Of a stretch of DNA of 64,000 bases, positions 35,243 through 43,766 are shown piece by piece (the stretch's first letter is position 1; each line of letters starts with the position of its first letter). The notes under the pieces are model-generated. The model made no database searches. It was not told the DNA's origin and saw only the letters and a list, made by a program, of their open reading frames with translations. The position numbers and the translations under genes are program-made. Source of the DNA: Cohnella phaseoli (GTDB lineage Bacteria; Bacillota; Bacilli; Paenibacillales; Paenibacillaceae); contig NZ_QRDZ01000022.1 of NCBI RefSeq assembly GCF_003386235.1, positions 62,001 to 126,000 of the forward strand, read 5' to 3'.

Positions 35243-35887
35243 TTAATCCTTCTCCACCGCCAACGCAGCTTCCGAATGTTTGCGATCTTCCTCGGCTTCG
35301 TCGTTAAGCGCTTCGACCTCATCCTCGGAACGCTCCTTCTGAGGCGCCAGAACGGCGACGATAACCGTTTCCGGGTCTTGTACGGCGGTTACCCCGGCCG
35401 GCAGCGTCAGATCGCCGATGGTCAGATGTTCGCCCATTTCCAGCCCGCCGACATCCGCCGCGATCGCGTCTGGAATGTCCTTCGGGTAGCATTCGATGTC
35501 GATCTCGTGCAGCACGAGCTGCAGCATGCCGCCTTCTTTCTCTCCCGGAGACACTCCGGTGAAATCAAGCCGGGCTGACGTCGTTATCTTCTCATTCATA
35601 TCGATGCGGCGAAAATCCACATGCAGCATCTGTCTGGAGATCGGATCTCTCTGCAGCTCCGCCAACATGACTGGCTGCTTGCCCGCTCCAGGAATCTCCA
35701 TATCGAGCACCGCGTACGGATTGCCCTTTAGCATGTCCGTCAGAGCTTTCGCATCTATCGCAATCTTGGAAGGCACGGCCAGTCCTTTGCCGTACACGAC
35801 CCCGGGAACGCCGCCAGATGCGCGAAGGCGCCTTAACTGGCCATGGGTCGAAGCCTCTCGGAGTTGAACTTGAAGTTCAGCGGTCAT
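35243..35887 (-). CDS. rplY: 50S ribosomal protein L25 / general stress protein Ctc
   Basis: 214-aa long-form L25 (TL5/CTC type): N-terminal 5S-rRNA-binding barrel (LREASTHGQLRRLRASGGVPGVVYGKG) and the C-terminal beta domain, with an acidic tail (SEDEVEALNDEAEEDRK). GGGGAGG lies before ATG 35887. Between prs and pth as in B. subtilis, where ctc is a sigma-B stress gene; no sigma-B promoter was identified here. Confidence 0.95.
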   Translation of the reverse strand: MTAELQVQLREASTHGQLRRLRASGGVPGVVYGKGLAVPSKIAIDAKALTDMLKGNPYAVLDMEIPGAGKQPVMLAELQRDPISRQMLHVDFRRIDMNEKITTSARLDFTGVSPGEKEGGMLQLVLHEIDIECYPKDIPDAIAADVGGLEMGEHLTIGDLTLPAGVTAVQDPETVIVAVLAPQKERSEDEVEALNDEAEEDRKHSEAALAVEKD

Positions 35888-35941
35888 ATCGAATTCCTCC
35901 CCAGCTAGGTATATCCTTGTTGTACCCCAGGGAGGCGTTCA

Positions 35942-36898
35942 TTAAACATGCGGTTCGAATAAGGAGCTCAGCGACTGCTGTTCATGCACTCGAACAATCG
36001 CTTCGGCCAACAACGGCGCTACCGACAGTACCTTGACCTTGTCGGTGCCGCAAGGCTGCCTGAGCGGAATCGTATCCGTCACGACAATTTCCTTGATTGA
36101 CGAAGCTTCCAGACGCTCAATCGCCGGCCCGGACAGCACAGGATGGGTACAGCAAGCGTAGATATCCCCTGCGCCGGCTTTCTTTAAGGCGTTTGCGGCT
36201 AGCGCGATCGTACCCGCCGTATCGATAATATCGTCAATCAGAATCGCCGTTCTCCCCTTGACGTCGCCGATGATATTCATGACCTCGACAACGCCCGGCT
36301 CGGGCCTGCGCTTATCGATAATCGCAAGCGGAGCCTGAAGAGTATCGGCCAGACGACGCGCGCGAACGACGCCGCCATGATCGGGGGAGACAACAACGGG
36401 AGACTCCAACTGCTTCTCATGAAAATAATCTCCCAGAATCGGAACGCCCAGCAAATGATCGACGGGAATATCGAAGAAGCCTTGAATCTGCATGGCGTGC
36501 AGATCCATAGCGATAACCCGGTGCGTCCCTGCGGTCTCGATCAGATTCGCTACCAGCTTGGCGGTAATCGGATCCCTAGAACGCGCCTTGCGATCTTGCC
36601 TGGCGTACCCGTAATAAGGAATGACGACATTAATCGTCTTGGCCGACGCCCGTTTCAACGCATCGACCATGACAAGCAGCTCGATTAGGTGGTCGTTGAC
36701 CGGCGCGGAAGTCGACTGTACGACATACACGTCGCTTCCTCTAACACTATCGTCCAATTGAATATGGATCTCGCCGTCGCTGAACCGGCTCATCGTCACG
36801 TTGCCTAGCTCGACGCCGATGCATTTGGCAATCGAATGCGCTAGCTCTGGATTTGAACTGCAGGAGAATAGCTTTAAGGTTGGATCCGAATAAGCCAT
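35942..36898 (-). CDS. prs: Ribose-phosphate pyrophosphokinase
   Basis: 318-aa enzyme making PRPP from ribose 5-phosphate and ATP. Motifs: KLFSCSSNPELAHSIAK, FSDGEIHIQLDDSVRG, YGYARQDRKARSRDPITAK, DHGGVVRARRLAD and the PRPP loop AILIDDIIDTAGT. AAAGGCGG is the RBS. Follows glmU by 21 bp, forming the conserved glmU-prs unit. Confidence 0.98.
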   Translation of the reverse strand: MAYSDPTLKLFSCSSNPELAHSIAKCIGVELGNVTMSRFSDGEIHIQLDDSVRGSDVYVVQSTSAPVNDHLIELLVMVDALKRASAKTINVVIPYYGYARQDRKARSRDPITAKLVANLIETAGTHRVIAMDLHAMQIQGFFDIPVDHLLGVPILGDYFHEKQLESPVVVSPDHGGVVRARRLADTLQAPLAIIDKRRPEPGVVEVMNIIGDVKGRTAILIDDIIDTAGTIALAANALKKAGAGDIYACCTHPVLSGPAIERLEASSIKEIVVTDTIPLRQPCGTDKVKVLSVAPLLAEAIVRVHEQQSLSSLFEPHV

Positions 36899-36919
36899 TT
36901 TAGTTTTTTACCGCCTTTG

Positions 36920-38317
36920 TTATTCGGTTTCTTTGTTTTTCTTGGCTTGGGCGCGAGCGCGAATCTTGTCCGCATACCCTGGTTTGTTGACTTGACGCTC
37001 GCGGGCAATGGCCAAGTCATTGTCTGCTACATTGCTCGTAATCGTGGAGCCGGCGACGACGTAAGCGCCGCTGCCGATCTTGACCGGAGCGACCAGATTC
37101 GAATTGCTGCCGATAAACGCTTGATCCCCGATCTCGGTCATTGATTTATTATAACCGTCGTAGTTTGCCGTAATCGCCCCACAGCCGAAATTAACGCCTG
37201 AGCCGACGATCGCGTCCCCGATGTAGCTTAGATGAGGAATCTTGCTGTCTGCTCCGATTGCGGCATTTTTGATCTCGACGAAATCGCCGACCTTCACCTG
37301 GCGTCCAAGCTTCGTTCCGGGCCTTAAGTAAGCGAACGGACCGACGTTGCATCCTTCGGAAATATCCGCGCCTTCGGTCACCGTCTGGCGGATCGTCGTT
37401 CCGTCCCCGACCGTCGTATCCTTCAAGTCCGCCGACGGACCGATCACGCAATCCGAGCCGATCGAAGTCGCGCCACGAAGCAGGGTTCCGGGATAGATGA
37501 CCGTATCCGCGCCAATCGTGACACCCGCTTCAATATACGTATTCGCCGCGTCAACGATCGTCACGCCATTCGCCTGATGGGCTTCATTAATTCTCAGCCG
37601 CATAAGCCGCTCCGCTTCCCCAAGTCCAATTCGGTCGTTGACTCCCGTTCCTTCCACGGGATCCTTGCACTTGCTGGCGGCGATCCGCTCGCCGCGGCCG
37701 CGCAAAATGCCGATGACGTCCGTCGCGTAATATTCTCCCTGCGCGTTGTCGTTCGTCACCTCGGCAAGAGCGGAGAACAGCATGCGGTTATCGAAGCAAT
37801 ACGTCCCTGTATTGATCTCGCTAATAGCCGCTTCCTCTGCGGAACAGTCCTTCTGCTCGACGATTCTAAGCACGCTGCCGTCTTGACCGCGAATGATCCG
37901 CCCCAGGCCGGACGGGTCCTCCACGTCCGCCGTCAGCACGGTTGCCGCCGCTTCTTGCTGCAAATGCTGCGCGATCAACTCTTTGATTGTCTCGGCCGTC
38001 ACAAGCGGCGTATCGCCGTAAGTAACGACCGTAACGCCATCCTCCTGCCCCAGCAGCGCCTCGGCTTGCTGCACAGCGTGACCTGTCCCGAGCTGCTCCG
38101 CCTGCAGAGCGTACTCGATCTCATCGCCCAGCTTCGCCTTCACGGCTTCCGCGCCGTGGCCGACGACCACGACGGTCCGGCCGCATTCCGCGCCCTTTAC
38201 GGCGTCCAGGACGTGCTCGACCATCGGTTTTCCGCATACGGGATGCAATACTTTATATAGCTTCGATTTCATTCTCTTGCCCTGCCCTGCGGCAAGGATG
38301 ATCGCCATTTTGTTCAT
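36920..38317 (-). CDS. glmU: Bifunctional GlmU (GlcN-1-P acetyltransferase / GlcNAc-1-P uridyltransferase)
   Basis: 465 aa. Makes UDP-GlcNAc for peptidoglycan and teichoic acids. N-terminal pyrophosphorylase (AIILAAGQGKRMKSKLYKVL; TYGDTPLVTAETI), and from about residue 250 a left-handed beta-helix of hexapeptide repeats ending in the acetyltransferase site (SYIGDAIVGSGVNFGCG, ANYDGYNKSMTEIGD). ATG 38317 is taken with AAAGGGG 12 nt upstream; TTG 38320 and ATG 38308 are alternatives. Sigma-A-like promoter at 38384-38412. Confidence 0.97.
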   Translation of the reverse strand: MNKMAIILAAGQGKRMKSKLYKVLHPVCGKPMVEHVLDAVKGAECGRTVVVVGHGAEAVKAKLGDEIEYALQAEQLGTGHAVQQAEALLGQEDGVTVVTYGDTPLVTAETIKELIAQHLQQEAAATVLTADVEDPSGLGRIIRGQDGSVLRIVEQKDCSAEEAAISEINTGTYCFDNRMLFSALAEVTNDNAQGEYYATDVIGILRGRGERIAASKCKDPVEGTGVNDRIGLGEAERLMRLRINEAHQANGVTIVDAANTYIEAGVTIGADTVIYPGTLLRGATSIGSDCVIGPSADLKDTTVGDGTTIRQTVTEGADISEGCNVGPFAYLRPGTKLGRQVKVGDFVEIKNAAIGADSKIPHLSYIGDAIVGSGVNFGCGAITANYDGYNKSMTEIGDQAFIGSNSNLVAPVKIGSGAYVVAGSTITSNVADNDLAIARERQVNKPGYADKIRARAQAKKNKETE

Positions 38318-38383
38318 CAATGCGTGAGCCCCTTTCCGTTCCGGTGAATCTGAGTTGAATCTATAAGTGCGCCTATTATCAAA

Positions 38384-38412
38384 ATCATAGCTTATAGCTT
38401 ATTCAAGATCAA
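38384..38412 (-). promoter_or_regulatory. Putative sigma-A promoter of glmU-prs
   Basis: Minus strand TTGATC (38407-38412), 17-bp spacer, TATGAT (38384-38389). Lies between the spoVG terminator and glmU. Confidence 0.55.
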
Positions 38413-38432
38413 ATGAAAAGGCTCAAATGAAA

Positions 38433-38454
38433 AGAGAGCCTGTCCAGGCTCTCT
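38433..38454 (-). terminator. Terminator after spoVG
   Basis: Perfect 10-bp arms AGAGAGCCTG / CAGGCTCTCT with a 2-nt centre, followed on the minus strand by TTTTC. 16 bp after the spoVG stop. Confidence 0.85.
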
Positions 38455-38469
38455 TCTCCATATCCATCA

Positions 38470-38754
38470 TTATGCCCCTTCTACCATAACTTCTTCTTCT
38501 TGCGCTGCTCGCTCGTACTCCGCCAATACTGCGGCTTGAATCTTCTCGCGTGTCCCGGAGGAAATCGGATGGGCAATGTCCCGGAACTCTCCATCCGGCG
38601 TCCGTTTGCTCGGCATAGCGACGAACATGCCATTGTTCCCGTCGATAACGCGAATGTCGTGGACGACGAATTCGTTATCGATCGTGATTGAAGCAATGGC
38701 TTTCATGCGCCCCTCCGAATTGACTCGGCGGAGTCTCACGTCTGTAATTTGCAC
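38470..38754 (-). CDS. spoVG: Regulatory RNA-binding protein SpoVG
   Basis: 94 aa, full family sequence: MQITDVRLRRVNSEGRMKAI, VVHDIRVIDGNNGMFVAMPS and FRDIAHPISSGTREKIQ. SpoVG affects septation and spore cortex formation and acts as a nucleic-acid-binding regulator. GTG start at 38754 behind AAAGGTGG. A textbook sigma-H promoter lies upstream at 38794-38822. Confidence 0.97.
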   Translation of the reverse strand: MQITDVRLRRVNSEGRMKAIASITIDNEFVVHDIRVIDGNNGMFVAMPSKRTPDGEFRDIAHPISSGTREKIQAAVLAEYERAAQEEEVMVEGA

Positions 38755-38793
38755 TTGTGTTCACCACCTTTGCCCCTCAGAAAGACTTGGTGT

Positions 38794-38822
38794 AATATTC
38801 CACAAAGTTACGCAAATTCCTT
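38794..38822 (-). promoter_or_regulatory. Sigma-H promoter of spoVG
   Basis: Minus strand AAGGAATTT (38814-38822) and GTGGAATATT (38794-38803) match the sigma-H consensus RNAGGAWWW and RNNGAATWW with suitable spacing. B. subtilis spoVG is a classical sigma-H (Spo0H) target. Confidence 0.8.
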
Positions 38823-38863
38823 CTTAAATATGGTAAAACACCTGCTAAAAATCAAATAAATTT

Positions 38864-39262
38864 TTAATTCCTGACAGTTTCGACAGATATCGCCGCAATC
38901 AATTCAATTTCGACAAGAACATCCTTTGGCAAGCGAGCGACTTCTACTGTAGAACGAGCCGGCGTATGCGCTCCGAAGTGTGATGCATACACTTCGTTGA
39001 ACTCGGCGAATTGGTTCATGTCCTTCAAAAACACGGTCGTCTTAATGACATCCGAGAATCCGAGTCCTTCGGCGGATAGAACCGCTTTCAAGTTAGCCAA
39101 TACTTGGCGCGTCTGATCCTGGATGCCGCCTGCGACAAGCTCTCCCGCAGGGGTTAACGGAATTTGACCGGAAGTGTACAGCAGATTGCCCGTGCGAACC
39201 GCTTGCGCGTACGGACCGATTGCTGCAGGAGCATCGGTCGTGGAGACGATTTTCAAGCTCAT
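38864..39262 (-). CDS. ridA: RidA family enamine/imine deaminase (YabJ)
   Basis: 132 aa. Hydrolyses reactive 2-aminoacrylate formed by PLP enzymes. YjgF/RidA motifs: IGPYAQAVRTGNLLYTSGQIP, PARSTVEVARLPKDVLVEIE (with the substrate-binding Arg). TAGGAGG precedes ATG 39262. Directly follows purR (14-bp gap) as in B. subtilis purR-yabJ. Confidence 0.97.
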   Translation of the reverse strand: MSLKIVSTTDAPAAIGPYAQAVRTGNLLYTSGQIPLTPAGELVAGGIQDQTRQVLANLKAVLSAEGLGFSDVIKTTVFLKDMNQFAEFNEVYASHFGAHTPARSTVEVARLPKDVLVEIELIAAISVETVRN

Positions 39263-39275
39263 AATTGTTATCCTC

Positions 39276-40097
39276 CTAGAAAAAGTTGCCTGGTTGGACT
39301 TTGATTTGACGAGTCTTCAGATCGACTTCCGTTAGACGCGCCAGCGAGACGTAATCGTGAAGCAGCCGTTCCTCGCTATCGATCTCTCCGGATTCTACGA
39401 ATACGCCGACACCGGCGACGACCGCGCGAAACTCGTACAGCAGATCGACCATTCCCTGAATCGTTCCGCCCGCTTTCATGAAATCGTCGATAATGAGAAC
39501 GCGGGATTCTTCCTTAAGCGCCCGACGAGCAAGCGACATCGTCTGGATGCGCTTCGTGGAGCCCGAGACATAGTTAATGCTGACCGCGGAGCCTTCCGTC
39601 ACCTTATGATCGCGCCTTACGATCACGACGGGCAGGTTCAAATACTGAGCGGTTGCATGAGCGAGAGGGATACCCTTCGTCTCGACGGTCATAATGACGT
39701 CGATATTCCGATCCGCGAACGCCGTCGCGAACATGCGGCCTACTTCCTGCATCATCGCCGGTTGGCCGAGCAGATCGGTCATATACAAATAGCCGCCCGG
39801 CAGCAGCCGGTCGGGCTGTTCAAGTTCGCGGCAGATCGAGCCGATTCTGACGAGCGCCTGATCCTTGCGACATTTCGGCACGAACCGAACGCCGCCCGCC
39901 GCTCCGGCCAACGTGTTCAGCTCCCCGATTCCTTCGTCCTCGAACACTTCCTTGATAATCGCCAAATCCTCGCTGATCGAAGATTTAGCCGACTGATACC
40001 GTTCGGCGAATGCTGTCAGGGAAATTAACGTGTGGGGACGGGTCAATAAATACTGCGTCATCTCTACGAGTCTGGCGCTGCGTTTCAGTTTCTTCAC
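39276..40097 (-). CDS. purR: Purine operon repressor PurR
   Basis: 273 aa. N-terminal winged helix (RSARLVEMTQYLLTRPHTLI) and C-terminal phosphoribosyltransferase-like domain with PRPP site VLIIDDFMKAGGT, preceded by IVRRDHKVTEGSAVSINYV. PurR of Bacillales represses purine genes and is released by PRPP. GTG start 40097 behind GAGAGGGGAA. First of the purR-ridA pair. Confidence 0.97.
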   Translation of the reverse strand: MKKLKRSARLVEMTQYLLTRPHTLISLTAFAERYQSAKSSISEDLAIIKEVFEDEGIGELNTLAGAAGGVRFVPKCRKDQALVRIGSICRELEQPDRLLPGGYLYMTDLLGQPAMMQEVGRMFATAFADRNIDVIMTVETKGIPLAHATAQYLNLPVVIVRRDHKVTEGSAVSINYVSGSTKRIQTMSLARRALKEESRVLIIDDFMKAGGTIQGMVDLLYEFRAVVAGVGVFVESGEIDSEERLLHDYVSLARLTEVDLKTRQIKVQPGNFF

Positions 40098-40197
40098 GTT
40101 CCCCTCTCCCGTCCAAATCCGAATATTTTACAGTATCATAACATCTTTATACGGTTTTGTTCAACAGAAACGAGAGTTTGTGCGGTGCAAGCGGACA

Positions 40198-41055
40198 CTA
40201 TGTTAACATTCTTACCACATAGACGTCTTTGCAAAACCCTCTTAGCGCGTTATAGACGCGTGCAACCTTCATTTCCTTGGACACTAGGCCGAAGACGGTC
40301 GGCCCGCTTCCGGACATCAGCACGCCGTCTGCTCCCGACTTGATCATACAATCCTTGATCTGCCGAACTTCGGGATAACGGTTCAGTGTGACATTTTCAA
40401 GAACATTTCCCAACGACGCGCACATATCGGGGAACGACTGTCGCGACAAGGCGTCCAGCATGCGCGGAATGGATGGGTGCTCCTTCACCTCGTGCACGCG
40501 AAACTTGCCATATACGTCCGCCGTTGACACGTTGATCGGAGGCTTAGCCAGCACGACCCAGCATTGCGGGGGAGGAGAGATCGATTCCAGTCTTTCCCCT
40601 CTTCCTCTGGCCAGCGCCGTACCGCCGCGAATGCAGAAGGGGATGTCCGAGCCGAGCTCCGCGCCAAGCGTCTCCAGCTCCTCTGTCGGGAGCTCCAGAT
40701 TCCAGAGACGGTTCAACCCTTTCAGCGTCGCCGCCGCATCGCTGCTGCCGCCCGCCAAGCCGGCCGCCACCGGAATCTGCTTGTCCAGATGTATGTAGAC
40801 GCCGCGTCTGACTCCGTACCGCTCCTTGATCAGCCTCGCAGCCTGGAAAGCCAAATTCTTCTCGTCCAGGGGAATAAATCCCGCCTGGCTCGACAGGACG
40901 ATCTGATCGCGAGGCAGCTCCTCCATCTCCAGACGATCGGCCAAATCGACCATCGTCATGATCATCTCTACCTCGTGAAAGCCGTCCTCCCGCTTCCGCA
41001 GAACGTCCAGTACGAGATTGATCTTGGCCGGCGCCTTCTCATATATTTTCGACAT
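40198..41055 (-). CDS. ispE: 4-diphosphocytidyl-2-C-methyl-D-erythritol kinase
   Basis: 285-aa GHMP kinase of the MEP isoprenoid pathway, phosphorylating CDP-ME. Motifs: APAKINLVLDVLRKREDGFH, ATP loop PVAAGLAGGSSDAAATLKG, and LMSGSGPTVFGLV near the C-terminus. ATG 41055 with GGTGA 8 nt upstream is the start by homology; the longer open frame to 41400 overlaps the sspF gene and is not protein-like. Lies between sspF and purR as in B. subtilis. Confidence 0.96.
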   Translation of the reverse strand: MSKIYEKAPAKINLVLDVLRKREDGFHEVEMIMTMVDLADRLEMEELPRDQIVLSSQAGFIPLDEKNLAFQAARLIKERYGVRRGVYIHLDKQIPVAAGLAGGSSDAAATLKGLNRLWNLELPTEELETLGAELGSDIPFCIRGGTALARGRGERLESISPPPQCWVVLAKPPINVSTADVYGKFRVHEVKEHPSIPRMLDALSRQSFPDMCASLGNVLENVTLNRYPEVRQIKDCMIKSGADGVLMSGSGPTVFGLVSKEMKVARVYNALRGFCKDVYVVRMLT

Positions 41056-41122
41056 CGTGTCTTCACCAACTTCCGAGACAATACCTTTTGCATTATTATA
41101 ACAAACGATGCCCGCAAATGCG

Positions 41123-41166
41123 AAAAGAGGTCGAATCCGCGCATTCCGCGGGAATCCGCCTCTTTT
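41123..41166 (-). terminator. Terminator after sspF
   Basis: AAAAGAGG / CCTCTTTT arms enclose an imperfect inner stem (GGATTC.../...GATTC); on the minus strand the second arm ends in TTTT. Located between sspF and ispE. Confidence 0.65.
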
Positions 41167-41180
41167 GGCTTTTATTGCTA

Positions 41181-41363
41181 TCAGGATCTCGGCGTTCGGG
41201 ATGCGGTCTGCTCGGCGATCTGGATGGCGCGTTTGACCATATTTCCGGCATCCTTCGTGCGAATGCCTCCCCAGCCCTCCTGCTGAACCGTATCGTAGAT
41301 GCCCAGGTCCTTGGCCAGCTCCTCTTTGAACTGCTCCGACATGACGCCTCTTCTTCTGCTCAT
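41181..41363 (-). CDS. sspF: Small acid-soluble spore protein, alpha/beta type (SspF)
   Basis: 60 aa. SASP sequence with MSEQFKEELAKDLGIYDTVQ and GWGGIRTKDAGNMVKRAIQ; coats spore DNA. AGGAGG precedes ATG 41363. A sigma-G-type promoter lies 41-70 nt upstream. Position between veg and ispE matches B. subtilis. Confidence 0.95.
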   Translation of the reverse strand: MSRRRGVMSEQFKEELAKDLGIYDTVQQEGWGGIRTKDAGNMVKRAIQIAEQTASRTPRS

Positions 41364-41403
41364 CGTACGCCTCCTCGTCTGGATGTCTTAGGACGTTCAC
41401 GAT

Positions 41404-41433
41404 TAGAATGCCTCGAAGAGGATGTCGGCATGC
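41404..41433 (-). promoter_or_regulatory. Putative sigma-G promoter of sspF
   Basis: Minus strand GCATG (41429-41433), 18 bp, CATTCTA (41404-41410) fits gHATR-N17/18-cATWHTA. SASP genes are sigma-G targets. It directly follows the veg terminator. Confidence 0.65.
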
Positions 41434-41436
41434 AAA

Positions 41437-41479
41437 ACGGGCAGCACGGCGCCCTTGAACCCGGCGCGATGCTGCCCGT
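41437..41479 (-). terminator. Terminator after veg
   Basis: ACGGGCAGCA / TGCTGCCCGT outer arms with a GGCGC/GCGCC inner stem; followed on the minus strand by TTTT. 14 bp after the veg stop. Confidence 0.85.
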
Positions 41480-41492
41480 ACTATTCAACCGT

Positions 41493-41768
41493 CTAGTGCG
41501 ACAAATAATGGATTCGTACCTCGCCATCGTCATTGCAGAGCGTAACCTCTACAGACTCGGTCAAAATATCGGCATAGCTGTACGAAACCCGCTTAAACGT
41601 GTGCTGCTCTTGGTCAAGCTTGACAATGAAAACCGATGGGTAGATTTCTTCCAGTACCCCCGTGCGTTCGATGGTTTTGCGTCGTCCACCGTTGGCGCGG
41701 AGCATGATTTTGGAACCGACGTGCGGCTCCAGGCTTCGCTTGATATCGAGAAGCGTGTTTTTAGCCAT
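41493..41768 (-). CDS. veg: Veg protein
   Basis: 91 aa, DUF1021/Veg family: MAKNTLLDIKRSLEPHVGSK, LRANGGRRKTIERTGVLEE and SYSYADILTESVEV. In B. subtilis Veg promotes biofilm matrix expression and its gene has a very strong vegetative promoter. AAAGAGGTGG is the RBS. Two perfect-hexamer sigma-A promoters lie upstream here. Confidence 0.95.
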   Translation of the reverse strand: MAKNTLLDIKRSLEPHVGSKIMLRANGGRRKTIERTGVLEEIYPSVFIVKLDQEQHTFKRVSYSYADILTESVEVTLCNDDGEVRIHYLSH

Positions 41769-41795
41769 GATCCACTACCACCTCTTTCCCTGTAA

Positions 41796-41824
41796 ATTAT
41801 AACTAAAAACAGGGGAGGTGTCAA
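41796..41824 (-). promoter_or_regulatory. Sigma-A promoter P2 of veg (perfect hexamers)
   Basis: Minus strand TTGACA (41819-41824), 17-bp spacer, TATAAT (41796-41801); both hexamers are consensus. 28 nt upstream of the start codon. Confidence 0.85.
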
Positions 41825-41836
41825 ATGAATCAAAAT

Positions 41837-41866
41837 ATTATATCAACGATGCGGATTTACTGTCAA
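41837..41866 (-). promoter_or_regulatory. Sigma-A promoter P1 of veg (perfect hexamers)
   Basis: Minus strand TTGACA (41861-41866), 18-bp spacer, TATAAT (41837-41842); both hexamers are consensus. Lies 13 bp upstream of P2. Confidence 0.85.
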
Positions 41867-41918
41867 CGGTCATTTTCCTTGATGGGATTAGGTTTTCCTA
41901 AAAAAAGCTTCATTTTTG

Positions 41919-42797
41919 TCACAAAACGTTCACATTTTGCTCAGAATTAACCTCTTTTAAATTCGGCAGACCGATCCGGTAACGCCCCATCGTCTCGATC
42001 CCTCCAACGCCCTGTCTGCCGCTGATCGTATGCGCGATGACGTCCGTAATGTTGATCGTGTCGCGGAACGGCGTAAACGCCGCGCGAACGGCCACATACA
42101 CCGGATCAAGCGCATGAATCATAATTCGGCCCGGAGAGCTGGCGAAATTCGCTCCCGCCTGCAGCAGCGCCTCAAAGTGTGACTGGCAAGCTCCGGCGAC
42201 AACGACCAGGGAATCGCGGTTGCGTTCGTAATCCCTGGCTACGTTCACGGCGTGTACGAAGTTCAACGAGTTTTTGTAGCTGCTGAGCTGCTGCAGATTC
42301 TGCTGCTGCTTAAGAACGCCGTCATGGCCTGTAATGACGACGATATCCGGATGGAACTGAGGAAGCATGCGCATGAGCATATGCGGCATCTGCGACTCAT
42401 GACAATGAACGCCTTCCGCCGGCACTTTCAGCTGCGCGTACACCTGCATGCTCTTCTTGAGATAATTCGGATCGCCGTCCAGATGAAGTACTTTGCCCGG
42501 CATTTCGAAGAACGGCTGTCTGCGATCATCCAGCGCTGTCGTAAATCCAAAACGGCCGAATTGCCGGCTCCGCTCCTCGCTGATTTTGCGCAGCGACTCG
42601 TTCGCTTTAATACGCGCCTGGCGCGTCCCTCCGAGCTCGTCCGGGTTTCGCACCGTCTGGAGATCCTCGACCGGCGCATCCGCCAGCAAGCGGTAATCCG
42701 TCCCTCTGAGCACGGCTTGCTGCGCGGCGAACGCCGCGACCCGGAACAACACGTCTCCTCCATAGGATTTCCGTACGACAAGGTCCCCCTGCTTCAT
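41919..42797 (-). CDS. yabG: Sporulation-specific protease YabG
   Basis: 292 aa. Spore-coat cysteine peptidase that processes coat proteins before cross-linking. Typical start MKQGDLVVRKSYGGDVLFRV, then VHCHESQMPHMLMRMLPQF and DIVVITGHDGVLK, and C-terminal VIAHTISGRQGVGGIETMGR. ATG 42797 is preferred behind GGAGAGGTGA; GTG 42803 is an alternative. Between ksgA and veg as in B. subtilis. A possible sigma-K promoter lies just upstream. Confidence 0.94.
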   Translation of the reverse strand: MKQGDLVVRKSYGGDVLFRVAAFAAQQAVLRGTDYRLLADAPVEDLQTVRNPDELGGTRQARIKANESLRKISEERSRQFGRFGFTTALDDRRQPFFEMPGKVLHLDGDPNYLKKSMQVYAQLKVPAEGVHCHESQMPHMLMRMLPQFHPDIVVITGHDGVLKQQQNLQQLSSYKNSLNFVHAVNVARDYERNRDSLVVVAGACQSHFEALLQAGANFASSPGRIMIHALDPVYVAVRAAFTPFRDTINITDVIAHTISGRQGVGGIETMGRYRIGLPNLKEVNSEQNVNVL

Positions 42798-42816
42798 GCC
42801 CACTCACCTCTCCGTC

Positions 42817-42848
42817 TATCCTATGGAGTCGGAGTCGGATGGGTGCGC
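42817..42848 (-). promoter_or_regulatory. Possible sigma-K promoter of yabG
   Basis: Minus strand CATAGGATA (42817-42825) fits the sigma-K -10 form CATANNNTA, and an AC lies 17 bp upstream. It is very close to the RBS, so confidence is limited. B. subtilis yabG is sigma-K dependent. Confidence 0.4.
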
Positions 42849-42886
42849 GTCCGGGGGGACGGTTTTAACGGCTATCGGCCGCGTTT

Positions 42887-43762
42887 TTATGCGAGCATGC
42901 CGCTGCGGGTCAGAGCCTCGCACACGGCTGCGAACTCCTCCAGAGACAACGTCTCCGCCCTCCGCTCCGGTTGTACGCCGATCTCCCTAAGCAGGTCGCC
43001 GAGCTCGGCTTTGCGCTCCTTGCCGGATAGCGCGGACAAATTGTTCGCCAGCGTCTTGCGCCGCTGCGCGAACGAAGTCTGAACAACGCGGAAAAACTTC
43101 TCCTCGTCCGGCACGCTGACGGCCGGTTCGGGGCGCCGTTTCAGCCTGATGACCGCCGAATCCACATTCGGCTCGGGAATAAACGCTTTGCCCGGAACGA
43201 TGCATACCAACTCCGGCTCGCAGTAGTACTGAACGGCAATGCTCAAGCTGCCGTAATCTTTGCCGCCCGGCTTGGCGGACATTCTCAAGGCAACTTCCTT
43301 CTGCACCATAACGACGATGTTCTCAATCGGCAGCTTGTCCTCCAGCAGCTTCATGATGATCGGCGTCGTCACGTAGTACGGAAGATTCGCTACGACGCTG
43401 ACGCCCGCCAGACCGGTGAAATGCTCTTGCCAGAGCGCATGCAGATCGGTTTTCAGAATATCGCTTTGGACGATGCTGACATGCTCGTAAGGAGCCAAGA
43501 CGTCCTTAAGGATCGGAATCAACCTCCGATCGATCTCCACCGCCGTCACCTTGCCGGCGGACTTGGCGAGCCTCTCGGTCAGCGATCCGATTCCCGGGCC
43601 GACCTCCAGCGCTCCTCGCGTCTCGTCCAGCCCGGCCGCAGCAATGATCTGGTCGAGCACATTCCCGTCGATCAGGAAGTTTTGGCCGAGACTCTTTTTG
43701 AACGTAAACCCGTGCTTGCGAATAATTTCGCGCGTCCGGTTTGATGTGGCGATCTCCTTCAT
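42887..43762 (-). CDS. rsmA: 16S rRNA dimethyladenosine transferase KsgA/RsmA
   Basis: 291 aa. Dimethylates two adjacent adenosines in helix 45 of 16S rRNA. Motifs: FKKSLGQNFLIDGNVLDQI, SAM loop LEVGPGIGSLTERLA, and the N6-adenine signature VANLPYYVTTPI. C-terminal helical domain present. GAAGGACG precedes ATG 43762, 4 nt after rnmV, so the two are coupled as in B. subtilis. Confidence 0.97.
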   Translation of the reverse strand: MKEIATSNRTREIIRKHGFTFKKSLGQNFLIDGNVLDQIIAAAGLDETRGALEVGPGIGSLTERLAKSAGKVTAVEIDRRLIPILKDVLAPYEHVSIVQSDILKTDLHALWQEHFTGLAGVSVVANLPYYVTTPIIMKLLEDKLPIENIVVMVQKEVALRMSAKPGGKDYGSLSIAVQYYCEPELVCIVPGKAFIPEPNVDSAVIRLKRRPEPAVSVPDEEKFFRVVQTSFAQRRKTLANNLSALSGKERKAELGDLLREIGVQPERRAETLSLEEFAAVCEALTRSGMLA

Positions 43763-43766
43763 GCCT

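Noticed and set aside
40198..41400. 400-aa version of IspE starting at 41400
   Set aside because: The extra 115 residues overlap sspF and its terminator on the same strand, look non-coding, and the family starts at the MSKIYEKAPAKINL segment with its own RBS.
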